A stretch of DNA of 64,000 bases from DASTCZ01 sp963704455 (GCA_963704455.1 OY969905.1:558001-622000), one strand, 5' to 3'; numbered from the stretch's first letter, positions 25,108 to 33,295 are shown. Notes: generated by a model from the letters alone, not told the origin. Numbers and translations are program-made.

Positions 25108-25626
25108 GTGGCACAGGCGCGAGGCGCCGTGAGTCAACACCATTTCGACGTCGCATATGTTGTTACCAGGAATGGATTTGCCTGGCAATTCCTAATTGTG
25201 CCTGCCCTTTTTATTCTTGTGGGCATCGTGGCGTGGCGCTCCAAAACAATTCCTCTTCAAAGAGCGATAGGAGGAGCCGCTATGGTTATTGGAGCGGTGG
25301 CATTCATTCTAATATCTACGCTTGAAACCTGGGACTACATCACAGGGACATCTGACTATCGGCACGGGCATTATTCCGTGATCGAAGGGCGTGTTCGGAA
25401 CTTCCGCCCATTGCCGAGGTGGGTCCATTGAGGGCAAGGGAACCTGGCAGAGTCATTCACTGTGAATGGCATCACATTCAGCTATTACGATTCATCAGTC
25501 GGAGGTAAGACTTGCTTTCAGCATTCTCCGTGGGGAGACCCTATCCACGACGGGCTCTATGTTCGCATCGCGTATGTGGACAACTGCATTCTTCGGCTGG
25601 AGGTGGCTTCGGATGATATGAAGTGA
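25108..25626 (+). pseudogene. Membrane protein gene interrupted by an in-frame TGA
   Basis: The frame runs 173 codons from GTG at 25108 to TGA at 25624-25626, with a single internal TGA at 25429-25431 (codon 108). Before it: two TM helices (about 26-42 and 52-68) and HGHYSVIEGRVRNFRPLPRW. After it: GNLAESFTVNGITFSYYDSS, then HDGLYVRIAYVDNCILRLEV. Both halves fit one continuous domain I recognise from small membrane proteins (the pattern EGxVxNFxPxP...ESFxVNGxxFxY), so the TGA interrupts a once intact gene. It is 2 bp after the TIR-TPR stop and likely in its operon. Alternatives are a base-call error or readthrough. Confidence 0.7.
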
Positions 25627-25917
25627 GGTGGACGGGGATAACGGCAAGAGAGAGGCACCAGGTGCGGGCGGCAGGGGGATACGAAAAGTACAGTATCAAA
25701 TCCGCAGCACAGTACTGCGAGTCTATTGCGGGGCGAAGCCTACCGGCAGACCATAAGATGTACAGCAGGAAAAGGGGCACCAGGACCTTGTCCGCCTGCA
25801 GTAGCAGCCGGACGAAATTGACGGGAGCCGGCGCAGTTGATGTAAGCGGACTACTTGAGGGAAAACGAAAGCTTTCAGGAAAAACGAAGGCTTTCGGGGA
25901 AGACGAAAGAAAAAGCG

Positions 25918-26682
25918 ATGTCCACGCTGAATCGTAAGGAACTGGAACAAATCGGGCGGCGGCAATGGCAGCTCACCGTGCTCGCCGTGGTGTTCGTGCT
26001 GGTGCAGGCGGCGGGATTGGCCATGTTGATGTACCCGCTGGTTTTCGAGCGCACCGACGAGCCAAACAAATGGACGATGCGCGTGGCGTATTTCGGTTTT
26101 TGCGTTTTGACGTTGCTCTTTGTGGGGTATTTGCTGGACCGGCAGCGGCTGGTGAGAAAGCTGAAGGAGAATTTGCTTGAGGAGCTGGAGCGCAACGTAC
26201 AAATTCGGCTGCAAGCCAGCGTGGACATTTTACAATCCATGCCGGGGCAAGACCATTTCTGGGATCGCCTGGCGATGGAGCACCGAAGGGCAATGACTTT
26301 GAATCAGACAATGTCTCTGCTGCTTGTCCAATCCAAGCGCGGTTCCGGCGCTGGGCACGCCGAGGAAAACAACGCCGCCGCGGGCGATGCCTGCAAAGCG
26401 ATGTCGCACAAATTAAGACCCACGGATTCGATCTACAATCTTTCGCCCGACCTTTTCGCAGTGGTGCTGCCGGAATCGGACACCGCAAACGCGAACCGCG
26501 TATGCCTGCGTCTCGAGGAAGAACTGCAGGCGGTCACGGCCAAGCACGGCCAGAAGTTTGATATATCCGTCTACAATTATCCGGAGCACGTGCAAAGCGC
26601 CCACGAGATGGAAGGAATCGTGAAGTCGCTGCTTCCTGAAAACAAGGAGTGGGAGTTGCCAGTGCAAGCGGGGAAAGTTTAG
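25918..26682 (+). CDS. Two-TM protein with degenerate GGDEF domain
   Basis: 254 residues. Two membrane helices (about 18-40 and 58-76) are followed by a charged helix (RQRLVRKLKENLLEELERNV) and a GGDEF-type fold: FWDRLAMEHRRAMTLNQTMS, then YNLSPDLFAVVLPESDTANA. The signature lines up as SPDLF in place of GGDEF, so GTP binding and c-di-GMP synthesis are very unlikely; the domain may sense or dimerise. The ATG at 25918 follows a short tandem repeat of GGAAAAACGAA(A/G)GCTTTC. About 290 bp separate it from the broken gene upstream, with nothing recognisable between. Confidence 0.75.
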   Translation: MSTLNRKELEQIGRRQWQLTVLAVVFVLVQAAGLAMLMYPLVFERTDEPNKWTMRVAYFGFCVLTLLFVGYLLDRQRLVRKLKENLLEELERNVQIRLQASVDILQSMPGQDHFWDRLAMEHRRAMTLNQTMSLLLVQSKRGSGAGHAEENNAAAGDACKAMSHKLRPTDSIYNLSPDLFAVVLPESDTANANRVCLRLEEELQAVTAKHGQKFDISVYNYPEHVQSAHEMEGIVKSLLPENKEWELPVQAGKV

Positions 26683-26812
26683 ACGAGGCGGCGCGTGAGA
26701 ATCGAAGCGCGCTGCGAGCGGTGCTGATATTCGGATATCGCGGTGGGATTAGAAGGATCCTTCGCTTCGCTCCCGATGAAAAATTTAACACCGGCGGGAT
26801 AAATAGCAGCGA

Positions 26813-27745
26813 TTAGCGCTTGTGCGTAGGCGGCGAGAATTGTGAAGCGATAAGCGTGCGGAGCCACTGGTGTCCGGCGTCGGAAGTCGCGCGCTCGTGC
26901 CACAAGAGGCGCATGTGAAGTGGAGGCAAGCGCAGGGGGACGGTGCGGACTTCGAGCGGCAGCAGTTTACGGAATCGCGCCGCCAAACCCGCAGGTACGA
27001 CGGCAATGAGATTCGATTCCGCCACAACTTTTGCGGCGCTAAGGAAATGTGGAGTCGTCGCGCGCAATTTGCGCCGCAGTCCGTGGCTGGCCAGGGCGCT
27101 ATCGACGAGGCCTCGAACTTCGTTGCGATAGAAAACGCCAACGTGACCCGCGGCGGCGAACCGGCGAAGCGTGAGAGACTCGCGCAAGATTGGGTGGCCC
27201 TTTCGCGCGATGCAGACGTTCTTCTCCGAATACAAATCCAGCGAGCGCGTGCCGGGCTCAAGCGTGTTCACATCGGGAAAGAAACCAATCGCGGCATCCA
27301 TTGTGGCGTTTTGCAATTCTGATTCCGGCGGGATGAAGATGCGGTCGAGGCGTCGCACGAGGATTTGCACTTCCGGGGCGACGCTTGAGATTCGGGAAAG
27401 CAAGTTGCCCAGAAGAATAAATTCGGCGTAGTCCGTCATGCCGATCCGGAAGCTGCGGGCGCTGGCGGAGGGAACAAAGCCGGGGCTTTCCGACAAGGCG
27501 ACGCGGATTTGCGCAAGCGCTGCTCGCAGGGGCCCCGCGAGCGCCATCGCGCGGGGAGTGGGGGACATGCCAGCCACGGTGCGGCGAAAGAGCGGGTCGC
27601 GCAAAGCGGTGCGAAGCCTGCTGAGGGCGCTGCTGGCCGCGGGCTGGCTGAGGCCGACGCGCGCGGCGGCGCGGGTGACGTTGCGCTCCTCGAGCATCGC
27701 TTCGAGCACGAGGAGAAGGTTTAGGTCCAAGGAATTTATATTCAT
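26813..27745 (-). CDS. LysR-family transcriptional regulator
   Basis: 310 residues. N-terminal winged HTH (MNINSLDLNLLLVLEAMLEE, then VTRAAARVGLSQPAASSALS and LRDPLFRRT), then a periplasmic-binding-protein-like effector domain to the end. Divergent from the serine hydrolase gene, with a perfect LysR-type inverted repeat in the 67-bp gap, so it most likely controls that gene and itself. The inducer is unknown. Resembles the NodD/LinR-like branch in its opening residues (LDLNLL). Confidence 0.88.
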   Translation of the reverse strand: MNINSLDLNLLLVLEAMLEERNVTRAAARVGLSQPAASSALSRLRTALRDPLFRRTVAGMSPTPRAMALAGPLRAALAQIRVALSESPGFVPSASARSFRIGMTDYAEFILLGNLLSRISSVAPEVQILVRRLDRIFIPPESELQNATMDAAIGFFPDVNTLEPGTRSLDLYSEKNVCIARKGHPILRESLTLRRFAAAGHVGVFYRNEVRGLVDSALASHGLRRKLRATTPHFLSAAKVVAESNLIAVVPAGLAARFRKLLPLEVRTVPLRLPPLHMRLLWHERATSDAGHQWLRTLIASQFSPPTHKR

Positions 27746-27782
27746 GGTGCGTATAGTAGGTTATTCCAGATATCAATGAAAT

Positions 27783-27809
27783 GGATTTAGGGCTCTTGCG
27801 TCTAAATCC
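27783..27809. promoter_or_regulatory. LysR-type operator
   Basis: Perfect inverted repeat GGATTTAG - 11 nt - CTAAATCC, containing the T-N11-A core of LysR boxes. It ends 3 nt before the ATG at 27813 and 18 nt before a second in-frame ATG at 27828, so binding could block translation initiation or transcription of the hydrolase gene. Confidence 0.75.
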
Positions 27810-27812
27810 GAT

Positions 27813-29267
27813 ATGAAAGCGCAAATCATGGAAAGACGATTACCGGTTGTTGCAGGACTTCTGGCTGCCCTTCTTCTTGCTGTTCACCCGCCTCGAACTG
27901 TGGCCCAGAGTGTGGCGCAGATGCCGGACACGCCGGCGGCGCGGCAGTTTGCCGGTTGGCTGGAGGCGTTCAATAGCGGCGACGCCGAGAAGATGCGGCA
28001 ATTCTTTGAGAAGCAAACTCCCGAGCAAGCCGGAAGGCTGCAACGCAGCATGGAGTTTCGGAAGCAGACTGGGGGATTCGATTTCAAGAAGACGCTGGGA
28101 TCCACGGCGACGACATTCACGGCGCTGGTGAAAGAGCGCGCGTCGGATCAATACGCGCGAGCGGTGATCGAAGTAGAAGCAGCGCCACCCTATCGGATCG
28201 TGGATATAAATTTGGAGGCTGTGCCGACTCCTCCCGATTTTGCGGCGGGGCGAATGACGGAAAATGAGTTGGTCGAGGCGCTGAGAACCAAGCTCGATAC
28301 GGACAGCGCCGCGGGGATTTTTTCGGGCGCTGTGCTGGTGGCCAAAGACGGCAAGCCAATTTTTAGCGGGGCCTACGGGCCGGCAGACCGGGAGCGCAAT
28401 CTTCCGAATAAGCTGGACACCTGCTTCCGGTTGGGTTCGATGAACAAAATGTTTACGGCCACGGCGATCCTTCAGCTTGTGCAAGCCGGAAAAATTCAGC
28501 TCAACGATGCGCTTGGGAAATATTTGAAGGACTACCCGAATCAGGATGTGGCATCGAAGGTCACGATTCACCAGTTATTGACGCACACGGGCGGCACGGG
28601 AGATTTTTTCGGACCGGAGTACGACGCGCATCGGGTGGATTTGAAAACTTTGCAAGACTACGTAAATCTGCTCGGGAGACGCGGTCTGGAATTCGAGCCG
28701 GGAAGCAGATACGAGTACAGCAACTACGGCTTCATTCTGTTGGGTAGCGTGATCGAAAAAGTGAGCGGCGAAAGTTATTACGATTACGTCCGCGACCATG
28801 TTTTCAAGTCGGCGGGAATGGCGTCCACGGCATCGCCTCCCGAAAGCGAAACACCGGCAAGTTGCGCAATCGGCTACACCAGCGGCGGGCGGGGCGGGCC
28901 GTTGCGGCCCAATACAAACACGCTGCCTTATCGCGGCACGCCGGCAGGCGGCGGTTATTCCACGGTGATGGATTTGCTGCGATTCGCAACCGCGCTGGAA
29001 AGCCGCAAGCTGCTGACCGCGCAGTACACAGAGATGTTGACGACAGGCAAAGTGTCCATGGGCGGCCCGATGAAATATGCCTACGGCTTCGGGGAGCGGA
29101 TCGCGGATGGGGTGCGGTCTTATGGGCACAACGGCGGGGCTCTGGGAATGAATGGGGAGCTGGAGATCTATCCGCAAAAGGGGTACGTTGTGGCGGTCCT
29201 GGCGAATCTGGATCCACCCGCGGCGGGGCGGATCGCGGAATTTATCGGCGGCCGGCTGCCAAATTGA
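27813..29267 (+). CDS. Secreted serine hydrolase of the beta-lactamase / penicillin-binding (class C) fold
   Basis: 484 residues. A signal peptide ends near TVAQ. An N-terminal domain of about 100 residues (WLEAFNSGDAEKMRQFF) is of the kind that precedes acidobacterial esterases. The hydrolase domain follows from about 150. Active-site S-x-x-K is SMNK (S209, K212), the Tyr-x-Asn is YSN in YEYSNYGF, and the third element is HNGG in YGHNGGALGMNG. Activity could be an esterase, D-Ala-D-Ala peptidase or beta-lactamase. The start may be the inner ATG at 27828, which leaves room for the operator. Likely regulated by the divergent LysR protein. Confidence 0.85.
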   Translation: MKAQIMERRLPVVAGLLAALLLAVHPPRTVAQSVAQMPDTPAARQFAGWLEAFNSGDAEKMRQFFEKQTPEQAGRLQRSMEFRKQTGGFDFKKTLGSTATTFTALVKERASDQYARAVIEVEAAPPYRIVDINLEAVPTPPDFAAGRMTENELVEALRTKLDTDSAAGIFSGAVLVAKDGKPIFSGAYGPADRERNLPNKLDTCFRLGSMNKMFTATAILQLVQAGKIQLNDALGKYLKDYPNQDVASKVTIHQLLTHTGGTGDFFGPEYDAHRVDLKTLQDYVNLLGRRGLEFEPGSRYEYSNYGFILLGSVIEKVSGESYYDYVRDHVFKSAGMASTASPPESETPASCAIGYTSGGRGGPLRPNTNTLPYRGTPAGGGYSTVMDLLRFATALESRKLLTAQYTEMLTTGKVSMGGPMKYAYGFGERIADGVRSYGHNGGALGMNGELEIYPQKGYVVAVLANLDPPAAGRIAEFIGGRLPN

Positions 29268-29349
29268 AGGTTCGGCATCTGTGCGATGTGCGAAGCAGGC
29301 GGAAGATTGTCGAAGATTTGTATAGACAAAAAGGGAAAAATATGAGACA

Positions 29350-29379
29350 TTGAGTTTGCGTTTGTTGCTCTTGTATAAA
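29350..29379 (+). promoter_or_regulatory. Putative promoter upstream of the cold-shock gene
   Basis: TTGAGT at 29350-29355, an 18-nt spacer ending in TG, and TATAAA at 29374-29379. Transcription would start near 29386, only about 15 nt before the terminator-like hairpin at 29400. Confidence 0.45.
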
Positions 29380-29399
29380 CCTTTAGATTCGATTTGAGG

Positions 29400-29430
29400 G
29401 GCTGCAAGTCCAAAACTTGCGGCCTTTTTT
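29400..29430 (+). terminator. Strong rho-independent terminator between serine hydrolase and csp
   Basis: Nine-pair stem GGCTGCAAG / CTTGCGGCC (one G-T pair) with a 7-nt loop, then six T. It lies 133 bp after the hydrolase stop and 63 bp before the cold-shock start. It may end the hydrolase transcript or act as an attenuator or short-RNA end for the promoter at 29350. Confidence 0.8.
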
Positions 29431-29492
29431 GTTATTGAGAGGCTAGGGGCGGTCACAAGCATCAAATAGCTCAAATAAAAAAGAGGATTTAA

Positions 29493-29696
29493 GTGAAAGA
29501 ACAAGGAACAGTAAAGTGGTTCAATGCCAGCAAGGGATTCGGTTTCATCCAGCGCCAGTCCGGCGAAGATGTATTCGTACATTTCTCCTCGATTCAGTCC
29601 GAGGGGTACAAATCGCTGAACGAAGGGCAAGCGGTTGAATTCGAGGTTACCACCGGCCCCAAGGGGCTGCAGGCGTCGAACGTCAGCGCTCTCTAG
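29493..29696 (+). CDS. Cold-shock protein, CspA family
   Basis: 67 residues, a complete single cold-shock domain. RNP1 is KGFGFIQ and RNP2 is VFVHF; the opening EQGTVKWFNASKGFGFIQ is diagnostic. It binds single-stranded RNA and DNA and acts as an RNA chaperone in the cytoplasm. GTG start with GAGGA 6 nt upstream. A 12-bp hairpin follows 7 nt after the stop. The gene precedes two small coupled genes of nucleic-acid-binding appearance, which may be functionally related. Confidence 0.95.
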   Translation: MKEQGTVKWFNASKGFGFIQRQSGEDVFVHFSSIQSEGYKSLNEGQAVEFEVTTGPKGLQASNVSAL

Positions 29697-29703
29697 TCAA
29701 CGC

Positions 29704-29731
29704 GGCGAGCCGTGCTTCGGCGCGGCTCGCC
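29704..29731 (+). terminator. Twelve-pair UUCG-capped hairpin after csp
   Basis: GGCGAGCCGTGC - TTCG - GCGCGGCTCGCC, a 12-bp stem (one T-G pair) capped by the extra-stable UUCG tetraloop, starting 7 nt after the csp stop. Only CATTTCC follows, so it may act as a terminator or protect the short mRNA's 3' end. Confidence 0.65.
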
Positions 29732-29880
29732 ATTTCCTAAGCGCCGGCCGCGCGTTAACCCCTGCGGACACCGGCGATTCCAGTTCCAGACAAATTAGAG
29801 ACGAAATGGAATTGGAACCAGGTGAAGTGGTTTGTCCATTCGTAAACGGGCATTTGTAAACGAGCAAATAAGGAGATCCT

Positions 29881-30213
29881 TTGAAAGCTCTCGCGGAAGG
29901 TCTGTACATCAAGCATTTTCAGTACGGGTGCGGAGTGATTACCGATTCCAATTCGGATAAAACCAGGATTGATTTCGATTTGCATGGGACGAAACTGTTC
30001 GTCACCGGATTGATGGTGGTCGAGCCGGCGGAAGGAACGCCGCCGAAGCGGTCGCGGCGCAAGAAGAAAGTGCCGGGCGCTCCGCTTACGGCGAAGGCCG
30101 TAGCAAAGGCGGCAGCAAAGAGTGCGCTGAAGGCCGCGGCGAAGACGGCGGATAAGTCCGCGGTCAAGACTGAAGACAAACCTGAAGCGAAAGCCGCAGC
30201 GGGCGCAAAATGA
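29881..30213 (+). CDS. Small SH3/Tudor-like protein with Lys-Ala-rich histone-like tail
   Basis: 110 residues from a TTG start with AAGGAG about 6 nt upstream. Residues 5-50 (GLYIKHFQYGCGVITDSNSD, then TRIDFDLHGTKLFVTGLMVV) follow the H-xx-FG-x-G-x-V...V-x-F...G-x-K pattern of the small Tudor/SH3-like domain at the C-terminus of UvrD/PcrA helicases. The rest is a highly basic tail of KxxAKAAAKSALKAAAKTAD repeats, like histone H1-type tails. Likely a DNA- or RNA-binding protein; I infer this from composition and fold resemblance. The stop overlaps the next start (ATGA). Confidence 0.65.
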   Translation: MKALAEGLYIKHFQYGCGVITDSNSDKTRIDFDLHGTKLFVTGLMVVEPAEGTPPKRSRRKKKVPGAPLTAKAVAKAAAKSALKAAAKTADKSAVKTEDKPEAKAAAGAK

Positions 30214-30545
30214 GCGCTCCGGAAACGATTGTTCAATACACCGGATTCAAGGCGCAGGGACACGTGCGCGAATACAACTTCACTGTGCGTGAAACCACGA
30301 CGGAGCAGCGGGATTTTACGCTGAGTATTTCAAACGAAGCGTTTACGGAGCACCGCGCGCGATATCAGGATGCGCCGGACATTTGCTCGATCCGGCTGCG
30401 GCGCGAACTGGCGGCCACTGCAAACCATCCGGCGGAAATGAAATTTTGCGTTGGCGACGCGGAATTGACGGAATACTACTCGGCGCGGCCGCAAAGGAAT
30501 TCGCGATCGCGTTACCCGAATAAAAAAGCGGGGCTGGCGTTCTAG
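30210..30545 (+). CDS. Conserved small protein coupled to the Tudor-like gene
   Basis: 111 residues. The core IVQYTGFKAQGHVREYNFTV, then RDFTLSISNEAFTEHRARYQ and DAPDICSIRLRREL, looks like a compact conserved domain that I recall from other acidobacterial small proteins, without a known function. The basic C-terminus (RPQRNSRSRYPNKKAG) may bind nucleic acid. The ATG overlaps the upstream TGA by ATGA, so the two proteins are made together. No signal peptide or membrane segment. Confidence 0.65.
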   Translation: MSAPETIVQYTGFKAQGHVREYNFTVRETTTEQRDFTLSISNEAFTEHRARYQDAPDICSIRLRRELAATANHPAEMKFCVGDAELTEYYSARPQRNSRSRYPNKKAGLAF

Positions 30546-30793
30546 CAATACATTTGTCGGCGCAGCGGACGATTCTTACGCACCGAGCGCGGAAGTAAAT
30601 TTCCACAAAATACAATTAGAGTTGGATCGCGCGCATGCATTTGCGTGGCGCGCGTGGATTGGCTCGCGTCTTGATTCCAAGCGAGTGCGGGCGTAGAGTT
30701 TGGGCAACCTTGTGAAGTAAACCGGACATCGTAGCGGGACCTCAGTGTGCGTGAACATCAAAGAGGAAAGGTAAAAGCCCTCGGGAGGAATTG

Positions 30794-31387
30794 ATGAAAT
30801 CTTACGCGTCAACATTGGGTTGCGTGGTTGCGCTGGCATTCGCAGTCGTGGCGGTCAACTCAGCGAGCGCGCAAAACGGGCCTGTGATTCCAGCGTGGGT
30901 CCATGTTGGCGTGACAGTGATGTATGACGGCGTGTCTGCGTTCATATCGAACGGGCGGCCGGCACAGCCCGTGCAAGTGGTGATGACCACGCGGGTAACG
31001 GCCGTGGGCGGCGGACAGGTGAGCGCGGTGACGCTGGTGCAAACAGTGGGCACGCCGCTCAGGGGAAGTCATGCGTGGACATGCAACGCCGCCGGCATTT
31101 GCCGGGGCGACGCGACCGGAATGAATAACAAATTCTGGGTGGATCCCGCGAATCCGGCGGCGTCGGCAAGAGGGCCAAATGGCGAGCCGTACACGGTGAT
31201 GGGGAACTCGCCGTATTCGTACGGCGGAAAAACCTGGGCCGCCACGACGATGAGTTATCAGAATCCGGCAAACGGCGTGCAATACATGTGCGTCTTCGAG
31301 ACCAAGACCGGACTGATTGTGGCGTACTCGGAAAGCAATCCCACGCAGCAGGTACACACTTATTTGCGGTCCGTGAGCGGGCAGTAG
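30794..31387 (+). CDS. Secreted protein of unknown function
   Basis: 197 residues. Signal peptide MKSYASTLGCVVALAFAVVA with cleavage after SASAQ. The mature part is Gly/Thr/Asn-rich and beta-rich (VTVMYDGVSAFISNG and QVVMTTRVTAVGGGQVSAVT), with four Cys in total of which two form a C-x5-C (WTCNAAGICRG). No family recognised. GGAGG at 30784-30788 is 5 nt from the ATG at 30794 and only 2 nt from the preceding TTG, so ATG is chosen. Confidence 0.6.
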   Translation: MKSYASTLGCVVALAFAVVAVNSASAQNGPVIPAWVHVGVTVMYDGVSAFISNGRPAQPVQVVMTTRVTAVGGGQVSAVTLVQTVGTPLRGSHAWTCNAAGICRGDATGMNNKFWVDPANPAASARGPNGEPYTVMGNSPYSYGGKTWAATTMSYQNPANGVQYMCVFETKTGLIVAYSESNPTQQVHTYLRSVSGQ

Positions 31388-31584
31388 GGAGCCGGCCGCA
31401 GCGGGAAGGAATTCGATTGCGCGCCGCAGCCCTCGCGAAGGGAATGACATTCCATCATTAGGAAGTTGACGCGGAGGGTAACCGGGAATATATTGTTGGC
31501 CACCCGGGTTAGAGAGTCCGCGCGTTGTGTACACGGAATCGCGCGGAAAGGGATTGCGCCGGAGAGAATGAGAGGTGGTCTTTT

Positions 31585-32346
31585 ATGCGACGCCACTTGG
31601 CTGGAGCGTTGGCTTTTCTGATTTTGGCAGCGGTCGCGACAATTGTTTCGCTGACTGCGCGCGGGGAAGGATTTTGGGAGAAGAAAGGGTGGAAGGAATG
31701 GTCCAAGGATGACGTGCGCAAAATGCTGCAGGATTCGCCGTGGGCCAAAAAGTATTCAACCGGGAAGTCGATTGTGAGCCGAGGACTCCCTTCGGAAACG
31801 GGCGCGGCGCAGCGAGGCGCGGCTGGAGATGACCGGGAAGAGATTGTTTATTACGTAGAGCTCATGTCGGCGCTGCCGGTGCGCGAAGCTCTCGTGCGCC
31901 AAGAGCAATTGAATAAGAAATACGACAAGATGACGGAAGAAGAGAAAAAGAGCTTCGATGCGGATGCCAAAACGACCCTCGAGCATGAGTACGAGAGCGA
32001 GATCGTTGTACACGTAATATACAGCTCGAATATACAGAGGTTCGAGCGCGCGCTTGCCGTCGATTGGCAAAGCGTCCCCGCGGATTCAATACCCACGGAT
32101 GTTTTCATCATCACGCCGCGCAGCGACCATGTGGGCCCGGTCCGATTTATTTCGCCAAAGAGCGGAAGGTTGGAATTCGAGCTTGTGTTTCCACGAATGT
32201 TTAACGGGGAACCCACCATCCGGGACGGCGACAAGTCATTCGAGATTGAGTTCCCGAATCCAGCCGTCGGAGACCTTCCCCGGACGCGGGGTCTGGTGGA
32301 ATTCCACACCGATAAGATGGCGTTCAACGGCAAGCTGACGTATTAG
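31585..32346 (+). CDS. Secreted protein, GWxTD-like acidobacterial family
   Basis: 253 residues. An N-terminal signal or anchor helix (LAGALAFLILAAVATIVSLT) is followed by FWEKKGWKEWSKDDVRKMLQ and DSPWAKKYS, a motif I associate with many secreted acidobacterial proteins, some called GWxTD proteins. The middle is charged and helical (RQEQLNKKYDKMTEEEKKSF). The C-terminus is beta-rich (GPVRFISPKSGRLEFELVFP). AGAGG lies about 10 nt upstream of the ATG. Role unknown, probably periplasmic. Confidence 0.65.
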   Translation: MRRHLAGALAFLILAAVATIVSLTARGEGFWEKKGWKEWSKDDVRKMLQDSPWAKKYSTGKSIVSRGLPSETGAAQRGAAGDDREEIVYYVELMSALPVREALVRQEQLNKKYDKMTEEEKKSFDADAKTTLEHEYESEIVVHVIYSSNIQRFERALAVDWQSVPADSIPTDVFIITPRSDHVGPVRFISPKSGRLEFELVFPRMFNGEPTIRDGDKSFEIEFPNPAVGDLPRTRGLVEFHTDKMAFNGKLTY

Positions 32347-32467
32347 GCGCAGCCATCGCGATTTGATTTCGGCGTGCCCCAGAAATTACCTTGTAACCAA
32401 ATGTCTCCCGCATCCCTCTGAATAAAGAGGAATCAGCGGGGACATCCCGGTATAATCCCGCGACCAC

Positions 32468-33295
32468 ATGAGAAAGTTTTTTCGTTGCCTTTGGAAAGCA
32501 CTGGGGCGCATCTGGCCGGCGTGTATCACGCAGGCGCAGGCGGCGGCGTTCAATATGTTCATCGCGTTTTTCCCGATGATCCTCCTGGTGCTTGGCGTGG
32601 TCAGCAGTTGGGGCATTCTGCGGAGCGGAGTGGAGGAGATGATCAACGGCCTCGGGCCGCTGATGCCGCCGGGAATCGCGCAGGTAATGCGGGACTTCCT
32701 GGAGCGCCACGCGGAACATCCGGTGAGCTGGATTTCAGTCGGGCTGCTGGGAACACTTCTTGCCGGCACGCAGATGATGCGCATGCTGATTGAAGGATTT
32801 CACCTCGCGCAAGGGAAAGAGCGTCCAAGTCCGCTCAGGCAGATTCCCCGCGCGCTGGGATTGCTGATCGTGACGCTTGCACCGACAGTGCTGGCGATTG
32901 CGCTGGCCGTGTTCGGAAAACAGATGCGCATCACGATGCAGCAGCAATTCGGGTCCCCGGTGCTGATCCGCGTTCTATTTTCGATTGGGTTGACTTTGTC
33001 GGCGTGGGTGCTGGCGGTGCTCGTGCTCGCGGTGGTTTATCGCGTGGGGATCGAGCACGTAAACAACTGGCAAGAGGTTTTGCCGGGGGCGATTGTGGCC
33101 ACTCCGATCTGGTGGCTGGTGAGCTGGTGCTTCGGGCTTTACATGCGCCACGTTCCGTACGACCTGGTGTACGGAGGGCTGGCGACTGCGATTGGTTTGC
33201 TCCTCTGGATGAATCTTACGACGGTGATCATTCTTTTTGGTGCGGCATATAACGCGGAGAATTGCGGAGGCGCCCGATTCTCTGTTTCCGTGTGA
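32468..33295 (+). CDS. YihY/BrkB-family inner-membrane protein
   Basis: 275 residues with six hydrophobic helices. Typical landmarks: FNMFIAFFPMILLVLGVVSS at the start, a cytoplasmic LIEGFHLAQGKERPSPLRQI, then LPGAIVATPIWWLVSWCFGL and the last helix with YGGLATAIGLLLWMNLTTVI. Family members are broadly distributed, once misannotated as RNase BN, and of uncertain function, possibly transport or envelope stress. Length is normal. Followed by a small conserved gene 27 bp away. Confidence 0.85.
   Translation: MRKFFRCLWKALGRIWPACITQAQAAAFNMFIAFFPMILLVLGVVSSWGILRSGVEEMINGLGPLMPPGIAQVMRDFLERHAEHPVSWISVGLLGTLLAGTQMMRMLIEGFHLAQGKERPSPLRQIPRALGLLIVTLAPTVLAIALAVFGKQMRITMQQQFGSPVLIRVLFSIGLTLSAWVLAVLVLAVVYRVGIEHVNNWQEVLPGAIVATPIWWLVSWCFGLYMRHVPYDLVYGGLATAIGLLLWMNLTTVIILFGAAYNAENCGGARFSVSV

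Noticed and set aside
25429..25431. Selenocysteine reading of the internal TGA
   Set aside because: No Cys is expected at this position in the domain, and no obvious stem-loop of the bacterial SECIS type follows directly.
25541..25780. A 79-codon minus-strand frame in the gap before the GGDEF-like gene
   Set aside because: It overlaps the C-terminal half of the broken membrane gene, has odd composition (many Cys, Pro, Arg) and no start signal.
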